This document shows positions 1 to 6,758 of a stretch of DNA of 64,000 nt, piece by piece. The notes below the pieces were generated by a model. The model was not told where the DNA came from. It searched no databases and was given only the letters and a program-made list of their open reading frames with translations. The stretch spans positions 463,556 to 527,555 of the forward strand of contig NZ_BLJO01000005.1 in the NCBI RefSeq assembly GCF_009932555.1. The letters run 5' to 3'. The translations under genes were made by a program, and so were the position numbers. Source of the stretch: Steroidobacter agaridevorans (GTDB lineage Bacteria > Pseudomonadota > Gammaproteobacteria > Steroidobacterales > Steroidobacteraceae). Within the stretch, counting starts at the first letter, position 1. Each line of letters starts with the position of its first letter.

Positions 1-258
1 GTAACGACTGCCACCCGTCAGCCCGCCGCCATGAAACCACACGACCGTGGTGAAGCCCTTCGCGCCTTTGGGGTAATAAACATCCAGCTTGCTCTGCTGT
101 TTCTGATATTCGTCGGCACGCGCCAACGCCGCGGCGTCGTAATAGGCGATGTTGTTCTCGATGCCATACTCCAGCTTCGGGGCCGTCCCGTCCGCTAGCG
201 ATACGGCGCCCGACAGCAGGCACCACATCCCGATCAACAAAGCACAGCGAAAAATCAT
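1..258 (-). CDS. alpha/beta hydrolase (esterase/lipase type), C-terminus cut by window edge
   Basis: Only the first 86 codons are present; the gene runs off the left edge. The start ATG at 258 is preceded by a purine-rich GGGAGAG ribosome site. Residues 1-22 look like a signal peptide (MIFRCALLIGMWCLLSGAVS), so the product is probably periplasmic or secreted. The segment LDVYYPKG followed by VVWFHGGG (HGGG at residues 76-79) is the oxyanion-hole motif of the BD-FAE / hormone-sensitive-lipase-like esterases. The catalytic Ser-Asp-His lie outside the window. It is transcribed divergently from the GH2 glycosidase at 405, so the two may share a control region and act on related, perhaps acylated, carbohydrate substrates. 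That last point is inference. Confidence 0.8.
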   Translation of the reverse strand, partial: MIFRCALLIGMWCLLSGAVSLADGTAPKLEYGIENNIAYYDAAALARADEYQKQQSKLDVYYPKGAKGFTTVVWFHGGGLTGGSRY

Positions 259-404
259 CGGCTCTCCCCTCTTGGGCCCATTCCGTCCGCGGTCACACGC
301 CGAAGTATGCAGTACTTTGCACGATTTAGACGCACCCACATTTGTCTGAGATAATGCCAGAGTCGGCGCCACGCGCGCCGAACTGCCGCTGAAGGGTTCC
401 ATCG

Positions 405-3146
405 ATGCGAAATTTTTTCCGCTCTCGCCGCGACGAGGGCCATGCGTTGCGTCCGCTGCTGACCTGGCGCAACGTCCTGGTCTTCACTCTGTCACTGGTT
501 GCGCCGGCACTGGCCTCGGCTCAAACCATCGCGCCAGGCGAACGCGTTTCCATCAACTCCGGCTGGCGTTTTCAGATGGGCGATCCGGCGGGCCTCACGA
601 CGCCACTGATGTACGACGTGCGTCCCGTGGTCACGCTGACCGAAGACGGCAAGCAAGCGGATGCGAAGCCCGAAGAGGCCGCGCAAGTTGCAGCCGCCAA
701 ACAGCAGGTGCTGAAGCCGTGGATCCTGCCCTCGGGCAACGCTTTCATCAAAGATCCAGCGCAGCGATATCAACGTCCGGCGGGCGATCCCGGCAGCGAT
801 GTTTCCTATGTCCAGGCGAACTTCGACGACAGCACCTGGCGCAAGGTCACCTTGCCCCATGACTGGGCAATTACCGGTCCTTTCATTACCGAAGGTCCGT
901 ATGGCGGCATGGGCCGGCTGCCGAGCTGGGGCATCGGCTGGTATCGGCAGAAGCTGGAGATTCCAGCGAGCGATCGAGATCGCTCTGTATTTCTGGATAT
1001 CGACGGCGCGATGTCCTACGCCACCGTGTGGCTCAATGGCAAGCTCGTCGGCGGCTGGCCTTACGGCTACAACTCCTTCCGTCTCGATCTCACTTCGCAC
1101 GTCGCTTTCGGCGGCACGAACCAACTCGTCGTCCGCCTCGACAACCCTCCGCACTCGGCGCGCTGGTATCCCGGCGGCGGCCTGTATCGCAATGTCTGGT
1201 TGACCAAGACGAATCGCGTGCACGTGAGCCATTGGGGCACTCAGGTCACGACGCCGCAGGTTTCGAAGTCGTCGGCCACTATCGATGTCGCCGTCTCCAT
1301 CGACAACGATTCGCAGACCGAGGCGTCGGTCGATGTTTCAACGGACGTTTATGCGCTGGACGTTGGCGGCAAACGCAGCGGCGGCATCGTCGCAAAGATC
1401 GATCATGGGAAAGCTCGCGTCGCCGCCGGCGCGAGCGCTCAAGTGAAAGGTTCTGCAACGCTCGCGAATCCTCGCTTGTGGGGACCGCGACCGACGCAAA
1501 CGCCGAATCGTTACGTCGCTGTGACGACGGTATCGCGCGGTGGCAAAGCCATTGATCGATACGAGACGCGCTTTGGCATCCGCTCGCTACGCCTGGACCC
1601 GACCCATGGCGTGTTCGTGAACGACGAGCGCATTCCGCTCAACGGCGTCAACAATCACCACGACCTCGGCGCGCTTGGCGCAGCTTTCAACGTGCGTGCG
1701 GCCGAGCGTCAGCTGGAAATGCTTCAGGAGATGGGCTCGAACGCGCTGCGCATGAGCCACAACCCGCCAGCGCCGGAGCTGCTCGAGCTGACCGATCGCA
1801 TGGGCATCCTGGTGATGGATGAAGTATTCGACGTATGGGAACGCAAGAAAACACCGCTCGACTTCCACCTGATCTTCCCGGACTGGCACGAGCAGGATCT
1901 GCGTTCGATGCTGCGCCGGGATCGCAATCATCCCTCCATCATCATGTGGAGCGTCGGCAACGAAGTCGGCGAGCAATACACGGGCGAGCATGGCGCCGCG
2001 ATTGCGACCTCGCTCGTGAACATCGTTCGCGAGGAAGATCCGACGCGCCTCGCCACCACCGCGATGAACTGGGCCAAGCCGGACATGCCGCTGCCCGCTA
2101 CGGTCGATGTCATCAGCCTCAACTATCAGGGCGCCGGCATCCGCAGCCTGCCCGGCCAGTTTCCTGCGTTCCGCGAGCGCTTCCCGGACAAACTTATTCT
2201 CAGCAGCGAGAGCGCGTCAGCACTCAGCAGCCGCGGCGAATATCAGTTCCCTGTGAGCGGCAGCATCAGCGGCCCGGTGCGGCCAGGATCTGGCGGCGAT
2301 CCGAAAACTCGCCAGGTCAGCGCTTACGAACTGCATGCCGCCGACTTCGGCTCCTCCGCCGATCGCGCCTTCGCCGCGCAGGATCAACATCCGTATGTCG
2401 CCGGTGAGTTCGTCTGGACCGGCTGGGATTATCTCGGCGAGCCGACGCCGTACTACTCATCGCGCAGCTCCTACTCCGGCATCATCGATCTCGCCGGCTT
2501 CAAGAAGGACCGGTTCTATTTGTATCAAGCGAAGTGGCGCCCCGAGCTGCCGCTCGCTCACCTGCTGCCGCACTGGACCTGGCCCGGGCGCGAAGGCGAA
2601 GTCACGCCGGTGCATTTGATCACTTCGGGCGATGAGGCGGAGCTGTTCGTCAACGGCAAGTCACAAGGCCGGAAGAAGCGCGCGGCCTATGAATATCGTC
2701 TGCGCTGGGACTATGTGACGTACGAACCCGGCGAGCTGCGCGCTGTGAGTTACAAGAACGGCAAGGAATGGGCCACCGCTTCCGTTCGCACCGCCTCCTC
2801 GCCGGCCAAGCTCGAGCTCACTGCAGATCGTTCGAAGATCCAAGCCGACGGCCAGGATCTGTCGTTCATCACCGTTCGTGTACTTGATCAGAACGGCCTG
2901 CCTGCTCCGACTGCGAAGAACTCCATTCGCTTCACCGTCGAGGGCCCCGGCGAAATCGTCGCTACTGACAACGGCGATCCAACCAGCTTCGTACCGTTCC
3001 AATCGCCCGTGCGCGAGGCGTTCAATGGACTGGCGTTGGTGATCGTGCGCGGGAAGGCGGAACAGGCGGGGAAGGTCACGGTGAAGGCGGAGTCGGCGGA
3101 GCTGGAAGGTGCGAAGGTCACCTTGAAGACGACAAGGCGACTCTAG
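405..3146 (+). CDS. exported glycoside hydrolase family 2 protein (beta-galactosidase type)
   Basis: This 913-residue exported enzyme starts with a positively charged region and a hydrophobic stretch ending ALASAQ near residue 40, so secretion to the periplasm is likely. The order is jelly-roll sugar-binding domain (about 85-270), immunoglobulin-like domain (about 275-395), TIM barrel (about 400-700), a DUF4982-like domain (about 725-800) and a C-terminal Ig-like domain (about 815-910). The GH2 acid/base is Glu520 in VGNEVGE and the nucleophile is probably Glu668 in VAGEFVWTGWDYLGE. Known relatives are beta-galactosidases acting on plant or host glycans; the exact sugar cannot be read from sequence. 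A GAAGGG ribosome site lies at 391-396. The neighbouring divergent esterase suggests a small glycan-degrading locus. Confidence 0.93.
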   Translation: MRNFFRSRRDEGHALRPLLTWRNVLVFTLSLVAPALASAQTIAPGERVSINSGWRFQMGDPAGLTTPLMYDVRPVVTLTEDGKQADAKPEEAAQVAAAKQQVLKPWILPSGNAFIKDPAQRYQRPAGDPGSDVSYVQANFDDSTWRKVTLPHDWAITGPFITEGPYGGMGRLPSWGIGWYRQKLEIPASDRDRSVFLDIDGAMSYATVWLNGKLVGGWPYGYNSFRLDLTSHVAFGGTNQLVVRLDNPPHSARWYPGGGLYRNVWLTKTNRVHVSHWGTQVTTPQVSKSSATIDVAVSIDNDSQTEASVDVSTDVYALDVGGKRSGGIVAKIDHGKARVAAGASAQVKGSATLANPRLWGPRPTQTPNRYVAVTTVSRGGKAIDRYETRFGIRSLRLDPTHGVFVNDERIPLNGVNNHHDLGALGAAFNVRAAERQLEMLQEMGSNALRMSHNPPAPELLELTDRMGILVMDEVFDVWERKKTPLDFHLIFPDWHEQDLRSMLRRDRNHPSIIMWSVGNEVGEQYTGEHGAAIATSLVNIVREEDPTRLATTAMNWAKPDMPLPATVDVISLNYQGAGIRSLPGQFPAFRERFPDKLILSSESASALSSRGEYQFPVSGSISGPVRPGSGGDPKTRQVSAYELHAADFGSSADRAFAAQDQHPYVAGEFVWTGWDYLGEPTPYYSSRSSYSGIIDLAGFKKDRFYLYQAKWRPELPLAHLLPHWTWPGREGEVTPVHLITSGDEAELFVNGKSQGRKKRAAYEYRLRWDYVTYEPGELRAVSYKNGKEWATASVRTASSPAKLELTADRSKIQADGQDLSFITVRVLDQNGLPAPTAKNSIRFTVEGPGEIVATDNGDPTSFVPFQSPVREAFNGLALVIVRGKAEQAGKVTVKAESAELEGAKVTLKTTRRL

Positions 3147-3291
3147 CCGCTAATGGTTGTGACTTAACGGCGCTGCCATTTGGAACGCGGCGCAAGTCGC
3201 AGACGCATCGGCGCGGAACATCACGCGCGCACTCTCGCGCGGCATTCCTCACGTATTGGGCGCGCGCAACGGCAGCAAAAAAGATTCGAAT

Positions 3292-3324
3292 TTGCGCCAA
3301 GACACTATCTGTTGTTATATACAG
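3292..3324 (+). promoter_or_regulatory. putative promoter overlapped by a LexA-type SOS box
   Basis: CTGTTGTTATATACAG at 3309-3324 fits the CTGT-N8-ACAG LexA box of gammaproteobacteria exactly. A possible -35 (TTGCGC, 3292-3297) lies 17 bases before a possible -10 (TTATAT, 3315-3320) that sits inside the box, so a bound repressor would block RNA polymerase. The promoter points at the 145-aa gene starting at 3496, leaving a leader of about 165 bases. Prediction only. Confidence 0.5.
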
Positions 3325-3354
3325 CCACGCCGCATCGAGTTACGATCAAACCAT

Positions 3355-3384
3355 CGCTCGAAACCTCCCCGAAATTTTCGAGCG
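3355..3384. repeat. inverted repeat in the leader upstream of the 145-aa gene
   Basis: The perfect 9-base arms CGCTCGAAA (3355-3363) and TTTCGAGCG (3376-3384) are separated by 12 bases. The repeat lies between the putative LexA-box promoter and the 145-aa gene and could be a leader hairpin or an operator. No T-tract follows, so it is not a standard terminator. It is the only other structure I see in the 349-base gap 3147-3495. Confidence 0.45.
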
Positions 3385-3495
3385 GTCCACCGACGATTCC
3401 TAGTGAGAGAAATGTTCAATGCATGAAGGCGGCGCTCGACGGTGCTGTCACACCGCCGAACGCCTGACCAAGCCACCTAACCAGAGGAAGATGAC

Positions 3496-3933
3496 ATGGC
3501 TGAGAAAGATGATACTTCCAACATCACCCGCCGACGTCTCAATCAACCCGATCACGCCGTCGCGGCACCCGTCCTCGCAACCTCTGACTCCGGCCCGCCA
3601 CCCGACGGTGCTCCACCACCACCTCGCACCCTGGAGGAAGCCATTGAAAACGTACGCACCCTACTGCGCGAAGTGCGCGGAATGCTCTACTGCTTGTCCG
3701 AAGTACTGCAGTACGCGGACGACCCCGACTCAGTGCTACACGCGGAAGTGGCGCACGCCGCGCAGCGCTGGATCAGTGACTCAGCCGATCAGCTAGATCT
3801 CGTCAAGCTGAAACCGCTGATCGAGGCAGTTCGCCAGCGCGGCGGTGGAACGCCAGGCAATGACGAGCCGCAGGGAAATGCAGGCAACTTCCCGTACCAA
3901 GTGAGAGAGCAGACGGCGGTTTACCGCGTTTAG
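3496..3933 (+). CDS. hypothetical 145-aa protein, accessory region
   Basis: I do not recognise this family. The start ATG follows a GAGGAAG ribosome site at 3484-3490. The first 45 residues are polar and proline-rich (PPPDGAPPPP) and probably disordered. Residues 46-112 (from LEEAIENVRTLLREVRGML) look like two or three amphipathic helices, and the tail is Gly/Asn/Gln-rich. There is no signal peptide or membrane segment, so it is probably cytoplasmic. It sits behind a predicted LexA-box promoter and ahead of a broken ORF6N gene, which together suggest a phage- or island-derived origin. DNA-damage induction is an inference from the box only. A helical regulator or toxin-antitoxin-like partner is conceivable but unsupported. 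Confidence 0.65.
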   Translation: MAEKDDTSNITRRRLNQPDHAVAAPVLATSDSGPPPDGAPPPPRTLEEAIENVRTLLREVRGMLYCLSEVLQYADDPDSVLHAEVAHAAQRWISDSADQLDLVKLKPLIEAVRQRGGGTPGNDEPQGNAGNFPYQVREQTAVYRV

Positions 3934-3953
3934 CAGACGAGCCCTTTGAGCGC

Positions 3954-3984
3954 CTCTGCCGCTGAGATCGGTTCGGCGGCAGAG
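3954..3984 (+). terminator. possible stem-loop terminator after the 145-aa gene
   Basis: The arms CTCTGCCGC (3954-3962) and GCGGCAGAG (3976-3984) form a perfect 9-base-pair stem with a 13-base loop, 20 bases after the stop codon at 3933. There is no T-run after it, so it may only stabilise the 3' end. Confidence 0.35.
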
Positions 3985-4020
3985 AGCCGAGACAAACATC
4001 GCTGAGCATGAGGCGAGAAC

Positions 4021-4047
4021 TTTATGGTCGCAATTTGCGACCTTAAA
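4021..4047. promoter_or_regulatory. 27-bp near-perfect palindrome before the ORF6N gene (candidate operator)
   Basis: The half-sites TTTATGGTCGCAA (4021-4033) and TTGCGACCTTAAA (4035-4047) are inverted around T4034 with one mismatched pair. The core GGTCGCAA-N-TTGCGACC recurs as part of a second 27-bp palindrome inside the coding region at 4298-4324. Because ORF6N proteins carry a DNA-binding-like domain, an autoregulatory operator is the obvious idea. An RNA hairpin over the start region is the alternative. Confidence 0.5.
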
Positions 4048-4055
4048 TACCGGCC

Positions 4056-4630
4056 GTGACCAGTAAGGAAGACAACACTAGAGGAATAGGCCTGACGAAG
4101 AACGCCGCACTCATCTCCGTCGAGCACGTCGCACAGTCGATCTTCATCCTGCGCGGTCAGCGCGTGCTTCTCGATAGCGAACTCGCTGCGCTTTATCAGG
4201 TGCCAACCAAGCGGCTCAACGAGCAGGTCAAACGCAACCTAGACCGGTTTCCGGAAGACTTCATGTTTCGGCTCTCACGCCCAGAAGTCGACGTCTTGAA
4301 CCGGTCGCAAATTGCGACCGGTTCCCAAAAGCATCGCGACCCGCGCTATCCGCCCTACGCCTTCACCGAGCATGGCGCCATCATGGCCGCCACCATCCTA
4401 AACAGCCAACGGGCAATTGAAATGAGCATCTACGTGGTCCGCGCCTTCGTGCAGCTGCGCGATCCGCTCGCTTCCAACCGCCAGCTCGCTGAGAAGTTCG
4501 CAGAGCTGGAGCGCAAGGTTTCCTCACATGACCGAGCCATCGTCGGCATCCTCAAGACATTCGCGAACTCATGCACACGCCGGAGCCGAAGACGCGGCCA
4601 ATCGGGTTTACCGCCAACCTCGATGAGTGA
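4056..4630 (+). pseudogene. ORF6N-domain protein (phage antirepressor type), frameshifted near 4557
   Basis: Residues from about VEHVAQSIFILRGQ through LAALYQVPTKRLNEQVKRN and RFPEDFMF are a clear ORF6N domain, a module of phage and plasmid antirepressor-like proteins. The region FTEHGAIMAATIL to the coiled tail ELERKVSSHDRAIVGIL is also typical. After ILK at about 4556 the frame breaks: one frame over, the expected family tail TIRELMHTPEPKTRP...NLDE is encoded and stops at 4628-4630. A one-base deletion near 4557-4558 explains this. Without correction the open frame runs on to 4757 and collides with the lipoprotein start at 4730, which supports the frameshift. The GTG at 4056 has no good ribosome site; a CTG at 4092 behind AGAGGA is an alternative. 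The N-terminal domain is intact and could still fold. Confidence 0.8.
4298..4324. repeat. perfect 27-bp palindrome inside the ORF6N coding region
   Basis: GAACCGGTCGCAA (4298-4310), centre A4311, TTGCGACCGGTTC (4312-4324): both 13-base arms match perfectly. The inner 17 bases equal the reverse complement of the core in front of the gene at 4026-4042. The bases encode the LNRSQIATGS stretch of the protein. Confidence 0.75.
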
Positions 4631-4729
4631 ACTCGCCCTACTGAGGCGGTTAAGGTGGGTTTCAGCAAGCGCGGAGCACCATAGTGCGGATTTTAGAGTT
4701 TCACCGAACGTCCTTTCGCGGAGACTCCC

Positions 4730-5185
4730 ATGCGCGCACTCTGGTCAGCGTCAATGATGACCCTCGGACTGCTTTCCGCTGCCTGCAGCTCACACGGCAC
4801 CCTGTATTCCAGACACGACGCGCAACGCAGCTGGACCGTGCGCGAGGGCACCGTCGTTCAGGTAGTCGAAGCCACCATTGAGGGTCAATCGGGAGTCATC
4901 GGCACGTACGGCGGCGGCTATGTCGGCCATGAGATCGGCCGAACGATAGGCTCCGGTTCTGGCTCGGGTATTGCCGGCGCGGTAGGCGCAGTCGCCGGCG
5001 CCGTTGTCGGCAAGCAAGCCGAAAAGAGCGCCACACAGAAGAAAGCCTGGGAGCTGCTGGTCGAAATGAACGGCAGCCGCGAAACTCTCGCCATCATCCA
5101 ACCCGCGGACCAAAACTTCGACGAAGGAGAAAAGGTCCGCGTCTACACGCGTTCGGATGGCTCGGCGAGGATCGCGAAGTTGTAA
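4730..5185 (+). CDS. glycine-zipper outer-membrane lipoprotein (SlyB / 17-kDa antigen type)
   Basis: The 151-residue precursor has a type II signal peptide with lipobox LSAAC (Cys at residue 19), so it is a lipoprotein, probably of the outer membrane. Residues 60-100 are a Gly/Ala-rich glycine zipper (GTYGGGYVGHEIGRTIG then GIAGAVGAVAGAVVG), the two-helix hairpin of the Rick_17kDa_Anti / SlyB families. The C-terminal part (WELLVEMNGSRETLAIIQP to VRVYTRSDGSARIAKL) is the small beta domain usual in these proteins. Family members affect envelope integrity and respond to Mg or stress in enterics; the specific role here is unknown. A GGAGAC ribosome site precedes the ATG. It is a single gene facing the convergent lipoprotein pair downstream. 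Confidence 0.85.
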   Translation: MRALWSASMMTLGLLSAACSSHGTLYSRHDAQRSWTVREGTVVQVVEATIEGQSGVIGTYGGGYVGHEIGRTIGSGSGSGIAGAVGAVAGAVVGKQAEKSATQKKAWELLVEMNGSRETLAIIQPADQNFDEGEKVRVYTRSDGSARIAKL

Positions 5186-5198
5186 TCGCCCGCTGGCG

Positions 5199-5654
5199 CT
5201 AAGGTTGAAATTCCTCTGAAGTAACAAGCGAGCCGTCTGCCAACCTCAGCGTCAGCTTGCAACGCCCGGCCCGGTAGTCCCGTAAGAACTCATCAGGCAT
5301 AGCAAAGCCTGCAACCAGTTCCAGTTGCCTGGCCGAGCCGATCTCGATGATCTCCGGCATGCCATCCACCAGAGTGTAGGGACCGGGTGTCCATAACCCG
5401 GTGGTTCCCTCGTGACACGCCACCCATCCATCCCATGCACTAGCGCGCCCGGATTCTGTGCGGTCACCTCGCAGCGAGATTGCCCGGGCCGACTGGTTTG
5501 TCAGCGCAAACACAAATTCATTCTCCGAATTGCTCACGTGTCGCAAGCCGATCTCTCCCGTGATTGGAAGCGGCGGCGTGTCCGGCTGACATGCACACAG
5601 CACGGCAATCACTGCGAAGAGACAACTCCTCACAGTCCTTACTCTGAATCGCAT
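5199..5654 (-). CDS. hypothetical lipoprotein (151 aa)
   Basis: The N-terminus has a charged start, a hydrophobic core and the lipobox VLCAC with the acylated Cys at about residue 22, so it is a predicted lipoprotein. The mature part (from about ITGEIGLRHVSNSENEFVFALTNQSARAISLRGDR) reads as a beta-rich domain with paired cysteines (VACHEG and RAGRCKL). I know no named family for it. Its start lies 16 bases inside the end of the upstream gene on the same strand (5639-6364), so the two are translationally coupled and probably act together in the envelope. It converges with the glycine-zipper lipoprotein gene. Confidence 0.7.
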   Translation of the reverse strand: MRFRVRTVRSCLFAVIAVLCACQPDTPPLPITGEIGLRHVSNSENEFVFALTNQSARAISLRGDRTESGRASAWDGWVACHEGTTGLWTPGPYTLVDGMPEIIEIGSARQLELVAGFAMPDEFLRDYRAGRCKLTLRLADGSLVTSEEFQP

Positions 5655-6364
5655 TTGAGCGTCCGAGCTTCTTGCATGAGCCCACGAAACTCGCGAACCA
5701 GGTCGGCGCGCTTCTGATCGATCGTGGCCAGCCGATCCAGTTCCTCACTGGCTTTCGGGTTGCACGATAGTGCCAACGCCGCATACGCAGATTTGTTGTG
5801 GCAACACTTATCGTCGAGCGCGATTTGTCTCAGCTTCGCTATATCGCGCTCAGTCAGAAAGTCGCCGATCCCCATGATCGCGGTATGCGCGATCTCCGAG
5901 CTCGGCGACGTCAGTGAGCCGCGAAGAGTATCCAAAACAGACTCCAGTTGCGGGACCTCCAACATCCGATTCGCTTGCGCCTGCGCGAGCGCATTGGCGA
6001 CGGATACGCGGACGATCTCCTTCTGCATGCAATGATTCACAGCCGGATCGCCGCCACCGTCGGCCCAGGAGTCACTCAGGAACATCAACAGGTCGGCTGA
6101 CGCCGGCGAACCCAGCACGTCTCGCAGGATCGGCATGACTTTGCCCACGTCGCACTGTTGCAGCAGCTGCTTCAGTTCGTCTGCATCGACGCCCGTCGGC
6201 GTGGAAGCAATGAAGGCAGCCGGTGGCTCTTGCACCGATACCGGCTCGAGCTGCGATGATCTGCCACACCCTGCGGCAGCCACGCATGCAGTAACCAATA
6301 GGAACGAGCGCCATCCATAGCTCGCGCCGCTCATCGCTCGTGCCCGCGTCATCGATCCGATCAT
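5639..6364 (-). CDS. hypothetical lipoprotein with HEAT-like helical repeats
   Basis: I place the start at the ATG at 6364, behind GGAGTGAGG; an in-frame GTG at 6385 would add seven residues. A basic, hydrophobic leader ends at the lipobox AAAGC, giving a lipoprotein of roughly 205 mature residues. The mature part is mostly helical with repeated motifs such as LLQQCDVGKVMPILRDVLG and EIAHTAIMGIGDFLTERDIAKLRQIALDD, resembling HEAT-type scaffolds, plus scattered cysteines (QQCDVGK, NHCMQKE, DDKCCHNK) that may form disulfides. I do not recognise the family. It is the first gene of a coupled pair with the lipoprotein ending at 5199. The region in front of it holds the candidate sRNA gene on the other strand. 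Confidence 0.7.
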   Translation of the reverse strand: MIGSMTRARAMSGASYGWRSFLLVTACVAAAGCGRSSQLEPVSVQEPPAAFIASTPTGVDADELKQLLQQCDVGKVMPILRDVLGSPASADLLMFLSDSWADGGGDPAVNHCMQKEIVRVSVANALAQAQANRMLEVPQLESVLDTLRGSLTSPSSEIAHTAIMGIGDFLTERDIAKLRQIALDDKCCHNKSAYAALALSCNPKASEELDRLATIDQKRADLVREFRGLMQEARTLKCDSE

Positions 6365-6474
6365 CGCCTCACTCCGTTGATCCACTCACGCCGCGTAACC
6401 ACTCCGTAACCTAAGGTTTTCTCCTAGCTCAAATCTGCGAACTCATTGACAATTCGATGACAATTTCCGCATCT

Positions 6475-6491
6475 CGCACTACGCCGTCGCA
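6475..6491 (+). promoter_or_regulatory. weak second NtrC-like site
   Basis: CGCAC (6475-6479), seven bases, TCGCA (6487-6491) is a degenerate version of TGCAC-N7-GTGCA. Its centre is 31 bases, about three helical turns, upstream of the strong site at 6506-6522, the phasing seen for paired NtrC sites. Alone it would not be convincing. Confidence 0.3.
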
Positions 6492-6505
6492 TGATTGCGC
6501 TCCCA

Positions 6506-6522
6506 TGCACATCGCGAGTGCA
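6506..6522 (+). promoter_or_regulatory. NtrC-type enhancer site
   Basis: TGCAC (6506-6510), seven bases, GTGCA (6518-6522) matches the TGCAC-N7-GTGCA dyad of NtrC sites such as those at enteric glnA. With the flanking A and T the arms extend to six bases. The centre is about 97 bases upstream of the predicted sigma-54 start, a typical enhancer distance. Another bacterial enhancer-binding protein with a similar dyad remains possible. Confidence 0.6.
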
Positions 6523-6582
6523 TCCAAGCAAATCTCCGCGCATGCAGGCCCTTATTTTTCGCCGCTTCCAGGCCGCGGCGAG

Positions 6583-6600
6583 TTGGCACGCGTCCTGCAT
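6583..6600 (+). promoter_or_regulatory. sigma-54 (-24/-12) promoter
   Basis: TTGGCACGCGTCCTGCAT has the invariant GG (6585-6586) and GC (6597-6598) exactly ten bases apart and matches the YTGGCACG half of the consensus fully, with one mismatch in the TTGC half. Transcription should begin near 6610-6612 on the plus strand. No coding gene lies downstream on that strand before the terminator at 6694-6733. Confidence 0.65.
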
Positions 6601-6610
6601 TTATGAAACC

Positions 6611-6733
6611 GAGCGTCTCAGGACGCGAGTCTCTTCGGTTTCAACGTGCTTACGACGATGGTCAATTATCCCCCTGAGCCATCTCGGATGCAGGCGTGCG
6701 CGATGTGATGAACCTCGCGCACGCTATTTTTTT
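6611..6733 (+). ncRNA. candidate NtrC/sigma-54-dependent small RNA (about 123 nt)
   Basis: A free-standing transcription unit lies between two minus-strand genes: enhancer site, sigma-54 promoter and a textbook intrinsic terminator, all on the plus strand, with no plausible open frame. The RNA would have stem 1 GCGTC/GACGC with a tetraloop (6613-6626), stem 2 GATGG/CCATC (6657-6661 / 6679-6683) with a 17-base loop containing CCCCC, and the terminator stem (6694-6724) with seven Ts. A C-rich loop is a usual way for base-pairing sRNAs to reach purine-rich ribosome sites. Functionally it recalls nitrogen-regulated sRNAs such as Pseudomonas NrsZ, but I see no sequence similarity that I can claim. 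The rest of the 394-base gap 6365-6758 holds nothing else I can identify. Confidence 0.6.
6694..6733 (+). terminator. strong rho-independent terminator of the sRNA
   Basis: The perfect ten-base stem GCGTGCGCGA (6694-6703) / TCGCGCACGC (6715-6724), with an 11-base loop, is followed by TA and seven Ts (6727-6733). It is oriented for plus-strand transcription only. Both flanking protein genes are on the minus strand, so it must serve an independent plus-strand transcript. Confidence 0.88.
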
Positions 6734-6758
6734 CCCCCACCCTCTCGACGACTGAAAC

